Source of the DNA: Chloroflexota bacterium
GTDB lineage: Bacteria; Chloroflexota; Dehalococcoidia; GIF9; UBA5629
Length of the DNA: 58,559 nt
Reading direction: 5' to 3'
NCBI GenBank assembly: GCA_016875875.1
Contig: VGOP01000003.1
Coordinates: 162,687 to 221,245, forward strand
Positions 8,807 to 18,686 of the stretch are shown here, in pieces; positions within the stretch are counted from its first letter, which is position 1; each line of letters begins with the position of its first letter. The translations under genes and the position numbers were made by a program. The notes beneath the pieces were generated by a model. It saw only the letters and a program-made list of their open reading frames with translations, had not been told where the DNA came from and ran no database searches.

Positions 8807-9145
8807 ATGAAAGTAGCAGCGATATCTAAAGATGTTCGTATTTCGCCTCGTAAAGTTAAGTTGGTTGTAGATATGGTACGGGGCAAAAAAGTTGATGAGG
8901 CCTTGACTATTCTTAAGTTCTTGCCGACGCCTACAGCTCAGGCTGTGGCTAAGGTAATTAAATCAGCGGCGGCAAATGCAGAAAACAATTTCCAGATGGA
9001 ACCTACTGAGCTTAAGATAACCGATATTTTTGCCAATGAGGGGCATACCTTCAAAAGATTCCGGCCGCAGGCTAGAGGACGGGTTAATCCTATCTTGAAG
9101 CGTTGTACTCATATCAGCGTTTTTGTCGCTGGGGAGGAGGAATAA
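8807..9145 (+). CDS. rplV: 50S ribosomal protein uL22
   Basis: 112 aa. It forms part of the exit tunnel with uL4; the beta-hairpin region FKRFRPQARGRVNPILKR is intact. It is 9 bp after rpsS with a poor SD, and its end carries the GGGGAGGAGG SD of rpsC. Confidence 0.97.
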   Translation: MKVAAISKDVRISPRKVKLVVDMVRGKKVDEALTILKFLPTPTAQAVAKVIKSAAANAENNFQMEPTELKITDIFANEGHTFKRFRPQARGRVNPILKRCTHISVFVAGEEE

Positions 9146-9146
9146 A

Positions 9147-9818
9147 GTGGGACATAAAGTTCATCCTTACGGTTTTAGAATTGGTGTCATTCGGGGCTGG
9201 CAGGCTAAGTGGTATGATGAGAAACACTATACTGAGTTACTGCATGAGGATTTGAAGCTACGCCGCGCTGTCGAAGAAAAGTGCCGTGATGGTGGCATTG
9301 CTAGAGCGGAAATTGACCACCAGGGTAATGAAATTCTGGTAACTTTGTATTCTTCGCGTCCTGGTATTGTTATTGGTAGGGGAGGACAACGCGCTGAGGA
9401 GTTGAGGTCACATTTAGAAGGAATCTGTGGCAAGAGAGTGCGACTATCTATTAAAGAGGTCGAACAACCTGAGCTTGAGGCTCGTTTGGTAGCTAGGAAT
9501 GTGGCTGACCAGCTTGAACGTCGGATGGCTTTCAGGAGAGCAATGAAACAAACAGCTTTTCGGACAATGCAGGCTGGTGCCAAAGGAGTGAAGATAAGCT
9601 GTGCTGGAAGGTTGGGGGGCGTCGAAATTGCTCGTCGTGAAACCACCCTCCAGGGCCAGTTACCGTTACATACACTTTGTGCCGATATTGATTATGGTTT
9701 TGCTGAGGCTCGCACTACGCTGGGTCACATCGGAGTTAAAGTTTGGATTTACAAAGGTCGTGTTTACCCTGAAGTAAGGAGAGAAAGTGTTACAGCCGAA
9801 GCGAGTGAAGTATCGTAA
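9147..9818 (+). CDS. rpsC: 30S ribosomal protein uS3
   Basis: 223 aa from GTG 9147 ([18 protein letters not shown]), 1 bp after the rplV stop with SD GGGGAGGAGG. A longer frame from TTG 9123 would add unconserved residues inside rplV and is rejected. The KH domain [15 protein letters not shown] (~residues 68-82) and the C-terminal domain are present. uS3 has mRNA-helicase and mRNA-entry roles. The last 32 bp overlap rplP. Confidence 0.96.
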   Translation: MGHKVHPYGFRIGVIRGWQAKWYDEKHYTELLHEDLKLRRAVEEKCRDGGIARAEIDHQGNEILVTLYSSRPGIVIGRGGQRAEELRSHLEGICGKRVRLSIKEVEQPELEARLVARNVADQLERRMAFRRAMKQTAFRTMQAGAKGVKISCAGRLGGVEIARRETTLQGQLPLHTLCADIDYGFAEARTTLGHIGVKVWIYKGRVYPEVRRESVTAEASEVS

Positions 9819-10218
9819 AACTCATCGAGGGCAATTGAGAGGCAAGGCGCAAGCCGGCAGCGCTATTGTCTTCGGTGAGTTTGGTTTGCAGGCTCAGGAA
9901 GCGGCGTGGATAACAGCCAGGCAGATTGAAGCTGCTCGCCGTGTCATCGTCCGTTATCTGCGTCGTGGCGGTCAGATGTGGATTCGGGTCTTTCCAGATA
10001 AGCCGGTGACTAAGAAGCCGGCGGAGACGAGGATGGGCAGCGGTAAAGGTGCTCCAGACCACTGGGTAGCTGTAGTCAGACCAGGGAGGATGCTATTTGA
10101 GATAGGTGGCATAAAAGAAAACATGGCTCGGGAAGCATTGCATCTAGCTTCTTATAAGCTACCTATTGCTGCTAGGTTTGTGGTAAAAGAGACGGTTAAA
10201 GAAGAGGCGAAAAGTTGA
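9787..10218 (+). CDS. rplP: 50S ribosomal protein uL16
   Basis: 143 aa from GTG 9787 ([15 protein letters not shown]), overlapping the rpsC 3' end by 32 bp in another frame, with its SD AAGGAGAG inside rpsC. uL16 contacts the A-site tRNA elbow; [20 protein letters not shown] is conserved. The long overlap implies tight translational coupling. Confidence 0.96.
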   Translation: MLQPKRVKYRKTHRGQLRGKAQAGSAIVFGEFGLQAQEAAWITARQIEAARRVIVRYLRRGGQMWIRVFPDKPVTKKPAETRMGSGKGAPDHWVAVVRPGRMLFEIGGIKENMAREALHLASYKLPIAARFVVKETVKEEAKS

Positions 10219-10412
10219 AAATCGATGAAGTTCGTTCTTTAGGCGATGCAGAATTATTGAAGCGGTTAGGAGAAGCTCGCCAGGAGCTTTTTAACTTACG
10301 ACTTCGCTTGGCTACTCGGCAGTTGGCTAATCACCGTGAGTTGCCCAAAGTCAAGAAGAGAATCGCCAGAATCGAGACCATAATAAGAGAGAGGGAATTT
10401 GGCATAAGATAG
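10215..10412 (+). CDS. rpmC: 50S ribosomal protein uL29
   Basis: 65 aa from TTG 10215, sharing the TTGA overlap with the rplP stop. It is a two-helix protein at the tunnel exit near uL23; [21 protein letters not shown] is the family core. Spacing and length are normal. Confidence 0.95.
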   Translation: MKIDEVRSLGDAELLKRLGEARQELFNLRLRLATRQLANHRELPKVKKRIARIETIIREREFGIR

Positions 10413-10415
10413 CTT

Positions 10416-10697
10416 ATGAAAGAGAAACGAAAAACCAGAACCGGCAAGGTAATAAGCGATAAGATGGATAAAACGGTGGTGGTGTTGGTAGAAAGTCGAG
10501 GACGCCATTCTCTTTACAAGAAGGTAGTCAGGCATACCTCTAAATTCAAAGCCCATGATGAGGCTAATGCCTGTAAGGTTGGCGATGTAGTGAAGATTGT
10601 TGAGACTCGCCCTTTGTCTAAGGAAAAGTGCTGGCGGGTGGCGGAGATAATAAGCAGAAAAGAAGTAGTTGAGGTCGAGCCTGCTGAAATAATTTAA
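10416..10697 (+). CDS. rpsQ: 30S ribosomal protein uS17
   Basis: 93 aa, OB-fold 16S-binding protein. The N-terminal [18 protein letters not shown] and the [13 protein letters not shown] loop are diagnostic. It lies 3 bp after rpmC and coupling is likely. Confidence 0.96.
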   Translation: MKEKRKTRTGKVISDKMDKTVVVLVESRGRHSLYKKVVRHTSKFKAHDEANACKVGDVVKIVETRPLSKEKCWRVAEIISRKEVVEVEPAEII

Positions 10698-10712
10698 AAG
10701 AGATAAGGAATA

Positions 10713-11081
10713 ATGATTCAGCCTTATACTAGACTTAAAGTAGCAGATAATACTGGAGCTCGGCAGATTATGTGCATCAACGTGCCTGGTGGCACGCGGA
10801 GAAGATATGCTACTGTTGGCGATGTTGTTGTCGGCGCAGTAAAGCGGGCCATACCCGGTGGCGTGGTGAAAAAGGGCGAAGTAGTTCGGGCGGTGGTTGT
10901 GCGCATAGCTAAACAGCATCATCGCCCGGATGGCTCTTATATTAGATTTGATGACAATGCCGCGGTTATCTTGGATGATAAAAACAATCCTAGAGGCACT
11001 CGCATTTTTGGTCCGGTAGCTAGAGAGCTCCGAGATAAGAATTTTATGAAGATAATATCGTTGGCTCCTGAGGTTCTGTGA
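10713..11081 (+). CDS. rplN: 50S ribosomal protein uL14
   Basis: 122 aa, the standard length, starting [18 protein letters not shown]. It is part of intersubunit bridge B8 and the binding site of silencing factor RsfS in bacteria. SD AAGGA; it ends 1 bp before rplX. Confidence 0.97.
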   Translation: MIQPYTRLKVADNTGARQIMCINVPGGTRRRYATVGDVVVGAVKRAIPGGVVKKGEVVRAVVVRIAKQHHRPDGSYIRFDDNAAVILDDKNNPRGTRIFGPVARELRDKNFMKIISLAPEVL

Positions 11082-11082
11082 A

Positions 11083-11394
11083 ATGAAGGTTAGAAAGAAT
11101 GATACGGTTCTTGTTATTGCCGGCAAAGACAGGGGGAAGAAGGGTAAGGTACGAAAGGCTTTGCCTAAGAACGACAAGGTGATAGTTGAAGGTGTTAATA
11201 TGATTAAGCGTCATTCCCGAGCTCGCGGCGCAGCTAGGCAGGCTGGCATAATTGAGCTAGAAGCACCGCTCGACGTATCAAATGTCATGTTAGTTTGCAA
11301 TAAATGTAACAAGCCGGCTCGGGTTGGCATCCGTTTTCTTGAGGATGGTAGAAAAGCGCGAATTTGTCGCTCCTGTCATGAAGTGATTGACTAA
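11083..11394 (+). CDS. rplX: 50S ribosomal protein uL24
   Basis: 103 aa, assembly initiator with a KOW motif near the N-terminus ([17 protein letters not shown]). The C-terminal half holds C72-x2-C75 and C95-x2-C98, a zinc-ribbon form found in many bacteria. SD GAGGT overlaps the end of rplN. Confidence 0.96.
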   Translation: MKVRKNDTVLVIAGKDRGKKGKVRKALPKNDKVIVEGVNMIKRHSRARGAARQAGIIELEAPLDVSNVMLVCNKCNKPARVGIRFLEDGRKARICRSCHEVID

Positions 11395-11414
11395 TTAGAA
11401 GGTGTATTTTAAGG

Positions 11415-11957
11415 ATGTCACGGTTGAAGGAAAAGTATGAGAAAGAAGTAGTGCCTGAACTAATGCGTAAGTTTGGGTATGAGAATGTGATGCAGGTGCC
11501 GAGGCTTAATAAAATCGTGCTAAATATCGGTTTGGGCGAAGCGATACAAAATCCTAAGGCTTTAGAAGGAGCTGAGAAGGATTTGGTGGCTATTTCGGGG
11601 CAGCATCCGGTAATAACGCGAGCCAAGAAGTCTATCGCTGCTTTTAAACTCAGAGCCGGCATGCCTATTGGTATGATGGTGACATTGCGGGGCAGGCGAA
11701 TGTACGACTTCTTTGATAAGCTCGTCAGTGTTGTTTTGGCACGGATCAGAGATTTTCAGGGAATATCGCGCGATTCGTTTGATGGTGAAGGCAACTATAC
11801 CTTAGGAATTAAGGAGCAGGTGGTTTTTCCTGAGATTGATTATGATAAAGTGGATAAGCTGCGGGGGTTTGAAATAATTATCGTTACTACTGCAACTAAC
11901 AACGAAGAAGGCAGGAGCTTGCTCGAGTCTCTAGGTATGCCTTTTAGAAGGAGTTAA
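11415..11957 (+). CDS. rplE: 50S ribosomal protein uL5
   Basis: 180 aa. It binds 5S rRNA with uL18 and contacts the P-site tRNA. The signatures [11 protein letters not shown] and [19 protein letters not shown] are present, and it ends SLGMPFRRS as usual. SD GAAGGTG. Confidence 0.97.
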   Translation: MSRLKEKYEKEVVPELMRKFGYENVMQVPRLNKIVLNIGLGEAIQNPKALEGAEKDLVAISGQHPVITRAKKSIAAFKLRAGMPIGMMVTLRGRRMYDFFDKLVSVVLARIRDFQGISRDSFDGEGNYTLGIKEQVVFPEIDYDKVDKLRGFEIIIVTTATNNEEGRSLLESLGMPFRRS

Positions 11958-11969
11958 GTTCTCGATAAG

Positions 11970-12155
11970 ATGGCAAAGTTATCCAAAGTTTTGAAATCGG
12001 AACGCCCTCCGAAGTACAGGGTGCAGCAACGGAATAGATGCAAATTGTGCGGCAGGCCGCGTGCCTATATACGCAAATTTGGTCTGTGTCGTATTTGTTT
12101 TCGGCAGCTGGCTTTAAAAGGTGAAATTCCTGGAGTTAGAAAATCAAGCTGGTGA
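11970..12155 (+). CDS. rpsN: 30S ribosomal protein uS14, zinc-binding type
   Basis: 61 aa with C24-x2-C27 and C40-x2-C43, the short Zn-containing (type Z) form rather than the ~100-aa zinc-free form. It is a head-domain protein. It follows rplE by 12 bp with SD AAGGAG in the end of rplE. Confidence 0.96.
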   Translation: MAKLSKVLKSERPPKYRVQQRNRCKLCGRPRAYIRKFGLCRICFRQLALKGEIPGVRKSSW

Positions 12156-12180
12156 TTGAAAGTGCTGGAGGCATAAGTCC

Positions 12181-12573
12181 ATGGTAACTGACCCAATTGC
12201 TGATATGTTAACTCGAATTCGCAACGCAATCATGGCGCACCATGAAAGTGTGCTCATGCCAGCGTCCAGGATTAAGCTCTCTATCGCCAAAATACTCAAA
12301 GATGAGGGCTTTATAACTGATTATACTGTTCTCAAGGGTAAGCCACAACGAGTGATTAAGATATCCTTAAAGTATATAAATGAACGTCCTGCCCTTGCAG
12401 GTTTAGAAAGGGTTAGTAAGCCAGGTCTTAGACTATATGTTGGCCGTAAGGAGATTCCCCGTGTCTATGGTGGGCTTGGTGTTGCTGTTTTGTCTACTTC
12501 CAAAGGGGTTATGACTGGCCAGGATGCATGGCGTCGAAATCTCGGTGGTGAATTGTTATGTTATGTTTGGTAA
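12181..12573 (+). CDS. rpsH: 30S ribosomal protein uS8
   Basis: 130 aa, primary 16S-binding protein of the platform. [13 protein letters not shown] opens and STSKGVMT near the end is the family signature. SD GGAGG. In E. coli uS8 represses the spc operon; no comparable target structure was identified here. Confidence 0.97.
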   Translation: MVTDPIADMLTRIRNAIMAHHESVLMPASRIKLSIAKILKDEGFITDYTVLKGKPQRVIKISLKYINERPALAGLERVSKPGLRLYVGRKEIPRVYGGLGVAVLSTSKGVMTGQDAWRRNLGGELLCYVW

Positions 12574-12595
12574 GTAGGCTTTCGGAGGCGAGTTT

Positions 12596-13147
12596 ATGTC
12601 TCGAATAGGATTGTTGCCTATACCTGTGCCTCAAGGTGTCAAGGTAGATGTTAAGGGCAATGAAGTGACTGTGGAGGGAAGTAAAGGTAAGATGGCGCGC
12701 TCATTTCACCCCGATATTTCCATTACGTTTAAGGATGGAAACCTAGTAGTGGCGCGACCTACTGATAATAGGAATCATCGTGCCTTACACGGTTTGACTC
12801 GGAGCCTTTTGGCTAACATGGTTGAGGGCGTAACCAAAGGTTTTGAAAAGGTTATAGAGTTGAGTGGTGTTGGTTACCGAGCACAGAAAGCAGGGAATAA
12901 GCTATCGCTGCAAATTGGGTTCAGCAATACGGTAGATTTTTCCCCACCAGATGGTATAGAGATTGTCGTGGAAGGGACAAACCGTGTTCGGATTATCGGT
13001 ATTGATAAGGAGCTTGTGGGTGAAGCAGCGGCTCAAATTAGAGCTATACGGCCTGTGGATTCTTACAAAGGCAAGGGTATCAAGTATGCTGGTGAGAGGC
13101 TCCGTCTCAAACCAGGCAAAGCGGGCAAAGCAGCGCTGAAAGGATAA
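12596..13147 (+). CDS. rplF: 50S ribosomal protein uL6
   Basis: 183 aa, two tandem alpha/beta domains; it lies near the factor-binding site. [16 protein letters not shown] opens and [20 protein letters not shown] closes the conserved part. SD CGGAGGCGAG. Confidence 0.97.
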   Translation: MSRIGLLPIPVPQGVKVDVKGNEVTVEGSKGKMARSFHPDISITFKDGNLVVARPTDNRNHRALHGLTRSLLANMVEGVTKGFEKVIELSGVGYRAQKAGNKLSLQIGFSNTVDFSPPDGIEIVVEGTNRVRIIGIDKELVGEAAAQIRAIRPVDSYKGKGIKYAGERLRLKPGKAGKAALKG

Positions 13148-13157
13148 AATAAAGACA

Positions 13158-13526
13158 TTGGCGGTTAAAACAGATACAAGATTGGCGCGAAAGCGACGTC
13201 ACGTTCGGGTTAGAGCCAAGTTAAGCGGTACAGCGACGAGGCCAAGGCTTTGCGTCTTTCGCAGCTTGAAGCATATTTATGCTCAGGTTGTAGATGATTC
13301 TATTGGGCAGACGCTGGTTTCGGCGAGCAGTTTGGATTCAGAGATAAGGGACAAAATCACAGGAAAGAGAAAAACGGAAAGCGCTGAGCTGGTTGGTTCC
13401 CTTGTGGCTCAGCGTACCTTGAATAAGGGGATTAAACAGATATCTTTTGACAGAGGCGGCTATAAGTATCATGGACGAGTTAAAGATTTGGCGGAAGCTG
13501 CCAGGAAAGCTGGCCTAGACTTTTGA
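13158..13526 (+). CDS. rplR: 50S ribosomal protein uL18
   Basis: 122 aa from TTG 13158. It binds 5S rRNA. The basic N-terminus, [20 protein letters not shown] and the [13 protein letters not shown] segment are characteristic. There is 10 bp to rplF and the SD is weak, so coupling is likely. Confidence 0.96.
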   Translation: MAVKTDTRLARKRRHVRVRAKLSGTATRPRLCVFRSLKHIYAQVVDDSIGQTLVSASSLDSEIRDKITGKRKTESAELVGSLVAQRTLNKGIKQISFDRGGYKYHGRVKDLAEAARKAGLDF

Positions 13527-13535
13527 GGCTTATGG

Positions 13536-14078
13536 ATGAAAGCGATTAAGAAACTAATTGAAGAGAAAACCAAAGTTGATGCTAGCGAGCTCGACCTTAG
13601 TGAAAAGCTAGTGTCACTTAACCGGGTAACTAAGGTTGTCAAAGGTGGTAAGCGACTTCGTTTTAGGGCTCTAGTAGTTGTTGGTGATGGAAACGGACAT
13701 GTGGGGGTTGGCTTAGGCAAGGCCAAGGAGGTACCGGAAGCAATTCGCAAGGCTGGTGTTACAGCTCGGAAGAGGCTTTGCAAGATAACTATGTCAGGGG
13801 CTACTATACCACATGAGGTTATGGCTAAGTCAGGAGCGGCGAAGGTATTGCTTAAACCAGCGTCGCCTGGGACTGGAGTCATCGCTGGTGGCAGTGTTCG
13901 CTCAGTGCTTGAAGCTGCAGGTATAAAGGATGTCCTTAGCAAGTCTCTAGGTAGCTCTAATCCTGTTAATGTAGTTAGAGCGACTGCGTTGGCTTTAGCT
14001 AGCCTTAAGAACCCTGAGGAGGCGGTAGCAAGGCGCAAAGCTGAGCTTGAGATTAAGGAGGCTGAGTTAAGTGGCTAA
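13536..14078 (+). CDS. rpsE: 30S ribosomal protein uS5
   Basis: 180 aa; accuracy protein at the mRNA entry. The double-stranded-RNA-like N-domain and [20 protein letters not shown] are conserved. I use ATG 13536 ([11 protein letters not shown]); another ATG 4 bp upstream is out of frame. It overlaps rpmD by 8 bp. Confidence 0.96.
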   Translation: MKAIKKLIEEKTKVDASELDLSEKLVSLNRVTKVVKGGKRLRFRALVVVGDGNGHVGVGLGKAKEVPEAIRKAGVTARKRLCKITMSGATIPHEVMAKSGAAKVLLKPASPGTGVIAGGSVRSVLEAAGIKDVLSKSLGSSNPVNVVRATALALASLKNPEEAVARRKAELEIKEAELSG

Positions 14079-14265
14079 GCTGCGTATCAAATGGATAAAG
14101 AGCGATATTGGCTATGCCAAGGAGCAAAAGCGAACCTTGAGAGCCCTAGGTTTTCATCGCCTTCATGAAACGGTGGAGCATGAAGATTCTCCTCCGGTTA
14201 GAGGTATGATAGTTAAAGTCAATCATTTAGTTAAAGTGGAAGTGATCACCGATGCAGCAGCATAA
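14071..14265 (+). CDS. rpmD: 50S ribosomal protein uL30
   Basis: 64 aa from GTG 14071, inside the end of rpsE, with SD AAGGAGG (14055-14061). It is the small bacterial form; the core [20 protein letters not shown] and [21 protein letters not shown] is recognisable. It overlaps rplO by 14 bp. Confidence 0.94.
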   Translation: MAKLRIKWIKSDIGYAKEQKRTLRALGFHRLHETVEHEDSPPVRGMIVKVNHLVKVEVITDAAA

Positions 14266-14695
14266 CCTAAGGCCCCCAGCAGGTGCCAAGCACAAGAGAA
14301 AACGCGTGGGGCGTGGCGATGGCAGCGGGCATGGTAGTTATTCAGGACGAGGCTGTAAAGGGCAGAAATCTCGTTCTGGGGGTGGAGTTCGCCTCGGTTT
14401 TGAGGGAGGGCAACTACCCTTAATTAAGCGTTTGCCTCGGAAACGCGGTTTCGTTAATATATTTAAAGCTGAGTACAGCATCGTTAATGTGGGCGATCTG
14501 AAAGTGTTTTCTCCTAATGCTGAGATTACTCCAAAAGAGTTACTTGAAGTTGGACTGATTAAGTCTTTTAGGTATCCGGTTAAGGTTCTCGGCGACGGTG
14601 ACATCGATCGTCCGCTTGTAGTAAAGGCTAACAAATTCTCTGCCGCTGCTGAAAAGAAGATCGTGGCTGCTGGTGGAAAAGTGGAGGGTATTTAA
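14252..14695 (+). CDS. rplO: 50S ribosomal protein uL15
   Basis: 147 aa. The glycine-rich N-terminus (KRVGRGDGSGHGSYSGRG, then KGQKSR) threads into 23S rRNA, and EGGQLPLIKRLPRKRGF is diagnostic. It starts within rpmD and stops 1 bp before secY, so it is fully coupled. Confidence 0.97.
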   Translation: MQQHNLRPPAGAKHKRKRVGRGDGSGHGSYSGRGCKGQKSRSGGGVRLGFEGGQLPLIKRLPRKRGFVNIFKAEYSIVNVGDLKVFSPNAEITPKELLEVGLIKSFRYPVKVLGDGDIDRPLVVKANKFSAAAEKKIVAAGGKVEGI

Positions 14696-14696
14696 G

Positions 14697-16013
14697 ATGC
14701 AGCAAGTGTCAGGTAGACCACGTCTTATTCAAGCATTGCTTGATGCCTTTTCCCTTCCAGATTTGAGACGGCGTCTACTTTTCACTGTAGGAATGCTGGT
14801 AGTTTTTCGCTTCATAGCTCATGTTCCCATGCCTGGTGTGGACCTCGCTGCGCTACAAAAGCTTTTTGAGCAAAATCAACTTTTGGGCATGCTTGACCTG
14901 TTTAGTGGCGGGGCTATGAGGAACTTCAGCGTGGCGGCTATGGGAGTTTATCCCTATATAACTGCTTCCATCGTTATGCAGTTATTAGTCCCGGTTATTC
15001 CCCAACTTAGGGCATTATCTCAAGAAGGGGAATCTGGGAGGCGTAGGATTAATCAATTTACTCACTGGTTAACTGTACCTTTGGCAGCTCTTCAGGGTTA
15101 TGCTCAGTTGGCGCTGCTGCGCAGCCAGGGCGCGATTGGTCAAGCCACAGCATTGCCTACCATAGCTATAATACTGTCGCTGACAGCTGGGACAGTCTTT
15201 CTTGTCTGGCTTGGTGAGTTGATAACTGAGCGAGGTATTGGAAATGGTGTGTCCATAATAATCTTTGGCGGCATTGTGGCTGGTTTGCCGGAAATGGTCG
15301 GTCGTGGCCTTATTGCCAGAGAGAACATGGTCGGCCTGATCGCCTTTCTTATTGTTGGCTTGGCCATGGTGGCGCTTATAGTTATATTTACAGAGGGGCA
15401 TCGACGTATCCCAGTGCAATATGCACGAACTGCCTTCCGTGGGGCTCGCATGTATCGCCAAACGGGTTCAACCCATATTCCTCTTCGGGTGAATACTGCC
15501 GGGATGATACCCCTCATCTTTGCTATGTCGCTGATGATTTTCCCAGGAACGATAGCCAGTTATTTTGCTAGCCCACAGGGGCAGGATCCGAATTTTGCCA
15601 GCACAATTATGAGGTGGTTCGACCCCAGTACACCTCTCCCCGTGGGCTTGTTTTACTGGGTGCTTTATTTCTTGATGGTGGTAGCTTTTGCCTTTTTCTA
15701 TACCATGGTGATATTTGAGCAGATGGATTTGGGGCGGACTTTACAGCGCCAAGGAGGCTTTGTCCCAGGTGTTCGCCCTGGTAACCCCACGACTGATTAC
15801 CTTAACAAAGTCATTAGCCGCATAACCTGGGGTGGGGCTCTCTTTTTGGCTTTTGTGGCGGTGATGCCGTTCCTGGTTCGAGAAATGACAGATGTTGCTG
15901 TGCTGACTTTATCTAGCACTGGTATTCTTATCGTTGTGGGTGTGGCTTTAGATACCATGAAACAAATAGAAGCACAGCTGACAATGCGCCGCTATGAAGG
16001 TTTCCTTAGGTAA
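14697..16013 (+). CDS. secY: Preprotein translocase subunit SecY
   Basis: Channel of the Sec translocon, 438 aa from ATG 14697 with SD GGAGGG (14683-14688). A frame opening at GTG 14673 would add eight residues inside rplO and is rejected. About ten membrane segments are visible; the HVPMPGVDL plug-side loop, GGAMRNFSVAAMGVYPYITA and ITERGIGNGVSIIIFGGI are family signatures. The usual spc position after rplO is kept. Confidence 0.96.
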   Translation: MQQVSGRPRLIQALLDAFSLPDLRRRLLFTVGMLVVFRFIAHVPMPGVDLAALQKLFEQNQLLGMLDLFSGGAMRNFSVAAMGVYPYITASIVMQLLVPVIPQLRALSQEGESGRRRINQFTHWLTVPLAALQGYAQLALLRSQGAIGQATALPTIAIILSLTAGTVFLVWLGELITERGIGNGVSIIIFGGIVAGLPEMVGRGLIARENMVGLIAFLIVGLAMVALIVIFTEGHRRIPVQYARTAFRGARMYRQTGSTHIPLRVNTAGMIPLIFAMSLMIFPGTIASYFASPQGQDPNFASTIMRWFDPSTPLPVGLFYWVLYFLMVVAFAFFYTMVIFEQMDLGRTLQRQGGFVPGVRPGNPTTDYLNKVISRITWGGALFLAFVAVMPFLVREMTDVAVLTLSSTGILIVVGVALDTMKQIEAQLTMRRYEGFLR

Positions 16014-16025
16014 GGAGATGCACAA

Positions 16026-16688
16026 ATGTTTTTGGTTTTTCTCGGTGCTCCAGGGGCAGGTAAAGGGACTCAAGCAGCTATAATTTCACGAAAATTGGGA
16101 TTAGCTCACATAGCTTCAGGTGACCTTTTTAGACAGGCAGTAGAGAAAGGAACCAAGCTGGGGAAATCAGTCAAAGCTTATATGGATAAAGGTGCCCTGG
16201 TTCCTGATGCAGTTACAATTCAGCTAATCTCAGAGCGACTGAATGAACCTGATTGTAAAGTAGGCTGTGTTTTTGATGGCTTTCCGCGAACTATCGAGCA
16301 GGCCAAGGCGCTTGACAAGATGTTAATCGGTCGTGCAAGGAGCATCGACAAAGCGATATACATCGAGGTGCCTGATAGGGAGCTGTTAAAACGCCTTAGT
16401 GGGCGCTGGATATGCCGCAAGTGCCAGGCACCTTACCATGAGGTGGCTTCGCCGCCAAAAGTTCCGGGGAAGTGCGATAAATGTGGTGGCGAGTTATATC
16501 AGCGCTCGGACGATAATGAGGAGACGGTAAAAGAGCGACTGAAAGTCTATTTTGCTCAGACTACCCCTGTCCTTGATTATTACAAGAAAGCAGGCAAGCT
16601 TGTTACAGTGGATGGTAAGCTCGGCATAGAGGAGGTATCCGAGGAGATAATTGATGTTCTCGGGCCCAAGTTGGTGAAGGCCGAATGA
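16026..16688 (+). CDS. adk: Adenylate kinase with zinc-binding LID
   Basis: 220 aa; catalyses AMP + ATP to 2 ADP. The P-loop GAPGAGKGT is at 7-15, DGFPRT at 84-89. The LID carries C130-x2-C133 and C150-x2-C153, the zinc version common in Gram-positive and many other bacteria. It is 12 bp after secY; its TGA overlaps the map start (ATGA). Confidence 0.97.
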   Translation: MFLVFLGAPGAGKGTQAAIISRKLGLAHIASGDLFRQAVEKGTKLGKSVKAYMDKGALVPDAVTIQLISERLNEPDCKVGCVFDGFPRTIEQAKALDKMLIGRARSIDKAIYIEVPDRELLKRLSGRWICRKCQAPYHEVASPPKVPGKCDKCGGELYQRSDDNEETVKERLKVYFAQTTPVLDYYKKAGKLVTVDGKLGIEEVSEEIIDVLGPKLVKAE

Positions 16689-17431
16689 CTGTGATAAAGT
16701 CACTAGGGGAAGTGGCTATTATGCGTCAGGCTGGAAGAATTGTAGCGACAACTTTACAAAGATTGAAGGAAGAAATAAAACCAGGGATTAAGACCAGCCA
16801 CCTTGACTCAGTAGCTACAAGCGAACTGAAGAAATATGGGGCTAAAGCTTCTTTTAAGGGTTATCGAGGCTTCCCTGCATACCTATGTGTTTCGGTGAAT
16901 GATGAGATTGTTCATGGTATTCCCGGAGAACGGCGGCTGAGTGATGGTGATATTGTCTCCCTGGACTTTGGAGCGATCGTTGATGGCTTCCATGGTGATG
17001 GAGCGATAACGGTTGGGGTGGGTAGAATTAGTTCTAAAGCCAAGGAACTCATAGCGGTTACCGAAGCCGCCTTGATGGTTGGAATAAGGGCGGCATGTAA
17101 TGGTGCTTACCTAGGAGATGTTTCGGCAGCTATCCAGAACTATGTTGAAACAAGGGGATTTTCTGTGGTTCGGGAGTATTCGGGGCATGGGGTAGGTAGA
17201 GACTTGCATGAAGACCCCTTGGTGCCCAACTTTGGCTCGCCTGGTGAAGGCCCCCGTTTAAGAAAGGGCATGACTTTGGCAGTGGAGCCGATGGTGACTG
17301 CTGGAGACTGGCGGACGCGGCTTGCTGAGAACAGATGGACGGTGCTTACTGCAGATGGCAGCCTCGCCGCACATTTCGAGCATACTATTGCTATTAGCGA
17401 AGATGAAGCAGAGATATTGACTCTATTATAA
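16685..17431 (+). CDS. map: Methionine aminopeptidase, type I
   Basis: 248 aa; removes the initiator Met from nascent proteins. The metal ligands are visible as D94 and D105 in the segment SLDFGAIVDGFHGDGAIT, the His in EYSGHGVGRDLHE, and the two Glu near AVEPM and FEHT. It overlaps adk by 4 bp, so the two are translated together. Confidence 0.96.
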   Translation: MTVIKSLGEVAIMRQAGRIVATTLQRLKEEIKPGIKTSHLDSVATSELKKYGAKASFKGYRGFPAYLCVSVNDEIVHGIPGERRLSDGDIVSLDFGAIVDGFHGDGAITVGVGRISSKAKELIAVTEAALMVGIRAACNGAYLGDVSAAIQNYVETRGFSVVREYSGHGVGRDLHEDPLVPNFGSPGEGPRLRKGMTLAVEPMVTAGDWRTRLAENRWTVLTADGSLAAHFEHTIAISEDEAEILTLL

Positions 17432-17450
17432 TATATAGTAGAAGTGTAGT

Positions 17451-17669
17451 ATGCCTAAGAAGGAAGCAATAGAGGTTGAAGGCACAGTGATTGAATCTTT
17501 ACCTAATGCTACGTTTCGTGTAGAGCTGGCTAATGGGCATGAGGTTTTAGCTCATATTTCGGGTAAGATGAGGAAACATTACATTAGAATTTTACCGGCA
17601 GACAAAGTATTAGTGGAGCTTTCGCCTTACGATTTGAGTCGGGGGAGAATTACTTATCGGTTCAAGTAA
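17451..17669 (+). CDS. infA: Translation initiation factor IF-1
   Basis: 72 aa OB-fold factor. [20 protein letters not shown] and the C-terminal [13 protein letters not shown] match the family exactly in length and pattern. It is 19 bp after map, with a weak SD. Confidence 0.97.
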   Translation: MPKKEAIEVEGTVIESLPNATFRVELANGHEVLAHISGKMRKHYIRILPADKVLVELSPYDLSRGRITYRFK

Positions 17670-17694
17670 TAAGTAATCATGAGAAGTTTACTTT

Positions 17695-17723
17695 TTGACA
17701 TAAGTGCTGACAACGTTTATCAT
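17695..17723 (+). promoter_or_regulatory. Internal promoter before rpmJ-rpsM-rpsK-rpsD-rpoA
   Basis: TTGACA (17695-17700), a 17-bp spacer and TATCAT (17718-17723), in the 83-bp gap between infA and rpmJ, the widest gap within the spc-alpha stretch. The near-consensus match and ideal spacing suggest extra transcription of the alpha-operon part. Confidence 0.6.
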
Positions 17724-17752
17724 TATAGGGTTTTTTGCTTTAAGGTGATTAC

Positions 17753-17866
17753 ATGAAAGTACGATCTTCTGTTAAACGTCGTTGTGATAAATGCAAGATT
17801 ATCAGACGCCGCGGAGTAGTTCGGGTTATTTGTCAGAACCCTAAGCATAAGCAGCGTCAAGGATAA
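17753..17866 (+). CDS. rpmJ: 50S ribosomal protein bL36
   Basis: 37 aa: it opens [14 protein letters not shown], with zinc ligands C11, C14, C27 and H32 (the C+ form). It is the smallest classical 50S protein, placed between infA and rpsM as in most bacteria. It is the first gene behind the internal promoter. The SD is AAGGTGA. Confidence 0.96.
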   Translation: MKVRSSVKRRCDKCKIIRRRGVVRVICQNPKHKQRQG

Positions 17867-17883
17867 TGTAGGAGTGATAAGAT

Positions 17884-18273
17884 ATGGCACGTATCGCTGG
17901 TGTTGACATTCCGAAAGATAAAAAAGTAGGGATTTCTTTACAGTATATATATGGCATCGGTCCTAATTTAAGCCGTCGGATTCTGTCTTCCAGTGGTGTA
18001 AATCCTGATACTAAGGTAAAGGACCTTAGCGAGCAGGAGGTTAGCCGTATTCGTGAGATTATCGATAAAGAGTATAAAGTAGAAGGCGGACTTCGAAAGG
18101 AAGTTAATCTTAATATTAAGCGACTTATTGAAATCGGCAGTTATCGAGGCCTCAGGCATCGTCGCGGATTGCCGGTTCGAGGGCAGCGGACACGAACTAA
18201 TGCTCGGACCAAGCGAGGACTTCGTAAGACAGTGGCTGGCCGCGGACAAAGGCGTGGAACGGCTAAGAAATAA
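17884..18273 (+). CDS. rpsM: 30S ribosomal protein uS13
   Basis: 129 aa. Head protein forming intersubunit bridges B1a/b. [20 protein letters not shown] and [19 protein letters not shown] are diagnostic. SD AGGAG, 17 bp after rpmJ. Confidence 0.97.
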   Translation: MARIAGVDIPKDKKVGISLQYIYGIGPNLSRRILSSSGVNPDTKVKDLSEQEVSRIREIIDKEYKVEGGLRKEVNLNIKRLIEIGSYRGLRHRRGLPVRGQRTRTNARTKRGLRKTVAGRGQRRGTAKK

Positions 18274-18291
18274 AGGAGTGACGAAAGGAAT

Positions 18292-18684
18292 ATGCCTAAG
18301 AAAAGGAAAACCGGAGTAAGAAGGCGAGAGCGTAAGCAGATTGCTGAAGGCAAGGCTTACATTACATCCACCTTTAATAATACAATCATTACTCTTACTG
18401 ACCAGAAGGGCAATGTCATCTCTTGGGGGAGTTCCGGCACAGCTGGGTTTAAGGGCTCTCGAAAAGGCACTCCCTATGCGGCTCAATTGGCAGCGCAAGG
18501 AGCTGCCCAGAAAGCCAAAGAACACGGTTTGCGTCAGGTCGAGGTATATATCCGCGGTCCTGGTAGCGGCCGCGAAGCAGCAATCCGAGCAATCCAGGCT
18601 TCAGGGATTTTGGTTACCGGCATTAGGGACGTAACTCCCGTTCCGCATAATGGTTGCCGACCTCGTAAGAGAAGGCGAGTGTAG
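18292..18684 (+). CDS. rpsK: 30S ribosomal protein uS11
   Basis: 130 aa. Platform protein near the E-site mRNA. The core includes [20 protein letters not shown] and the conserved tail [18 protein letters not shown]. It is 18 bp after rpsM and ends 2 bp before rpsD. Confidence 0.97.
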   Translation: MPKKRKTGVRRRERKQIAEGKAYITSTFNNTIITLTDQKGNVISWGSSGTAGFKGSRKGTPYAAQLAAQGAAQKAKEHGLRQVEVYIRGPGSGREAAIRAIQASGILVTGIRDVTPVPHNGCRPRKRRRV

Positions 18685-18686
18685 AA

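Noticed and set aside
10296-11177. 293-aa open frame opposite rpmC-rpsQ-rplN
   Set aside because: Antisense to three certain ribosomal genes; composition is a shadow and no SD or homology is visible.
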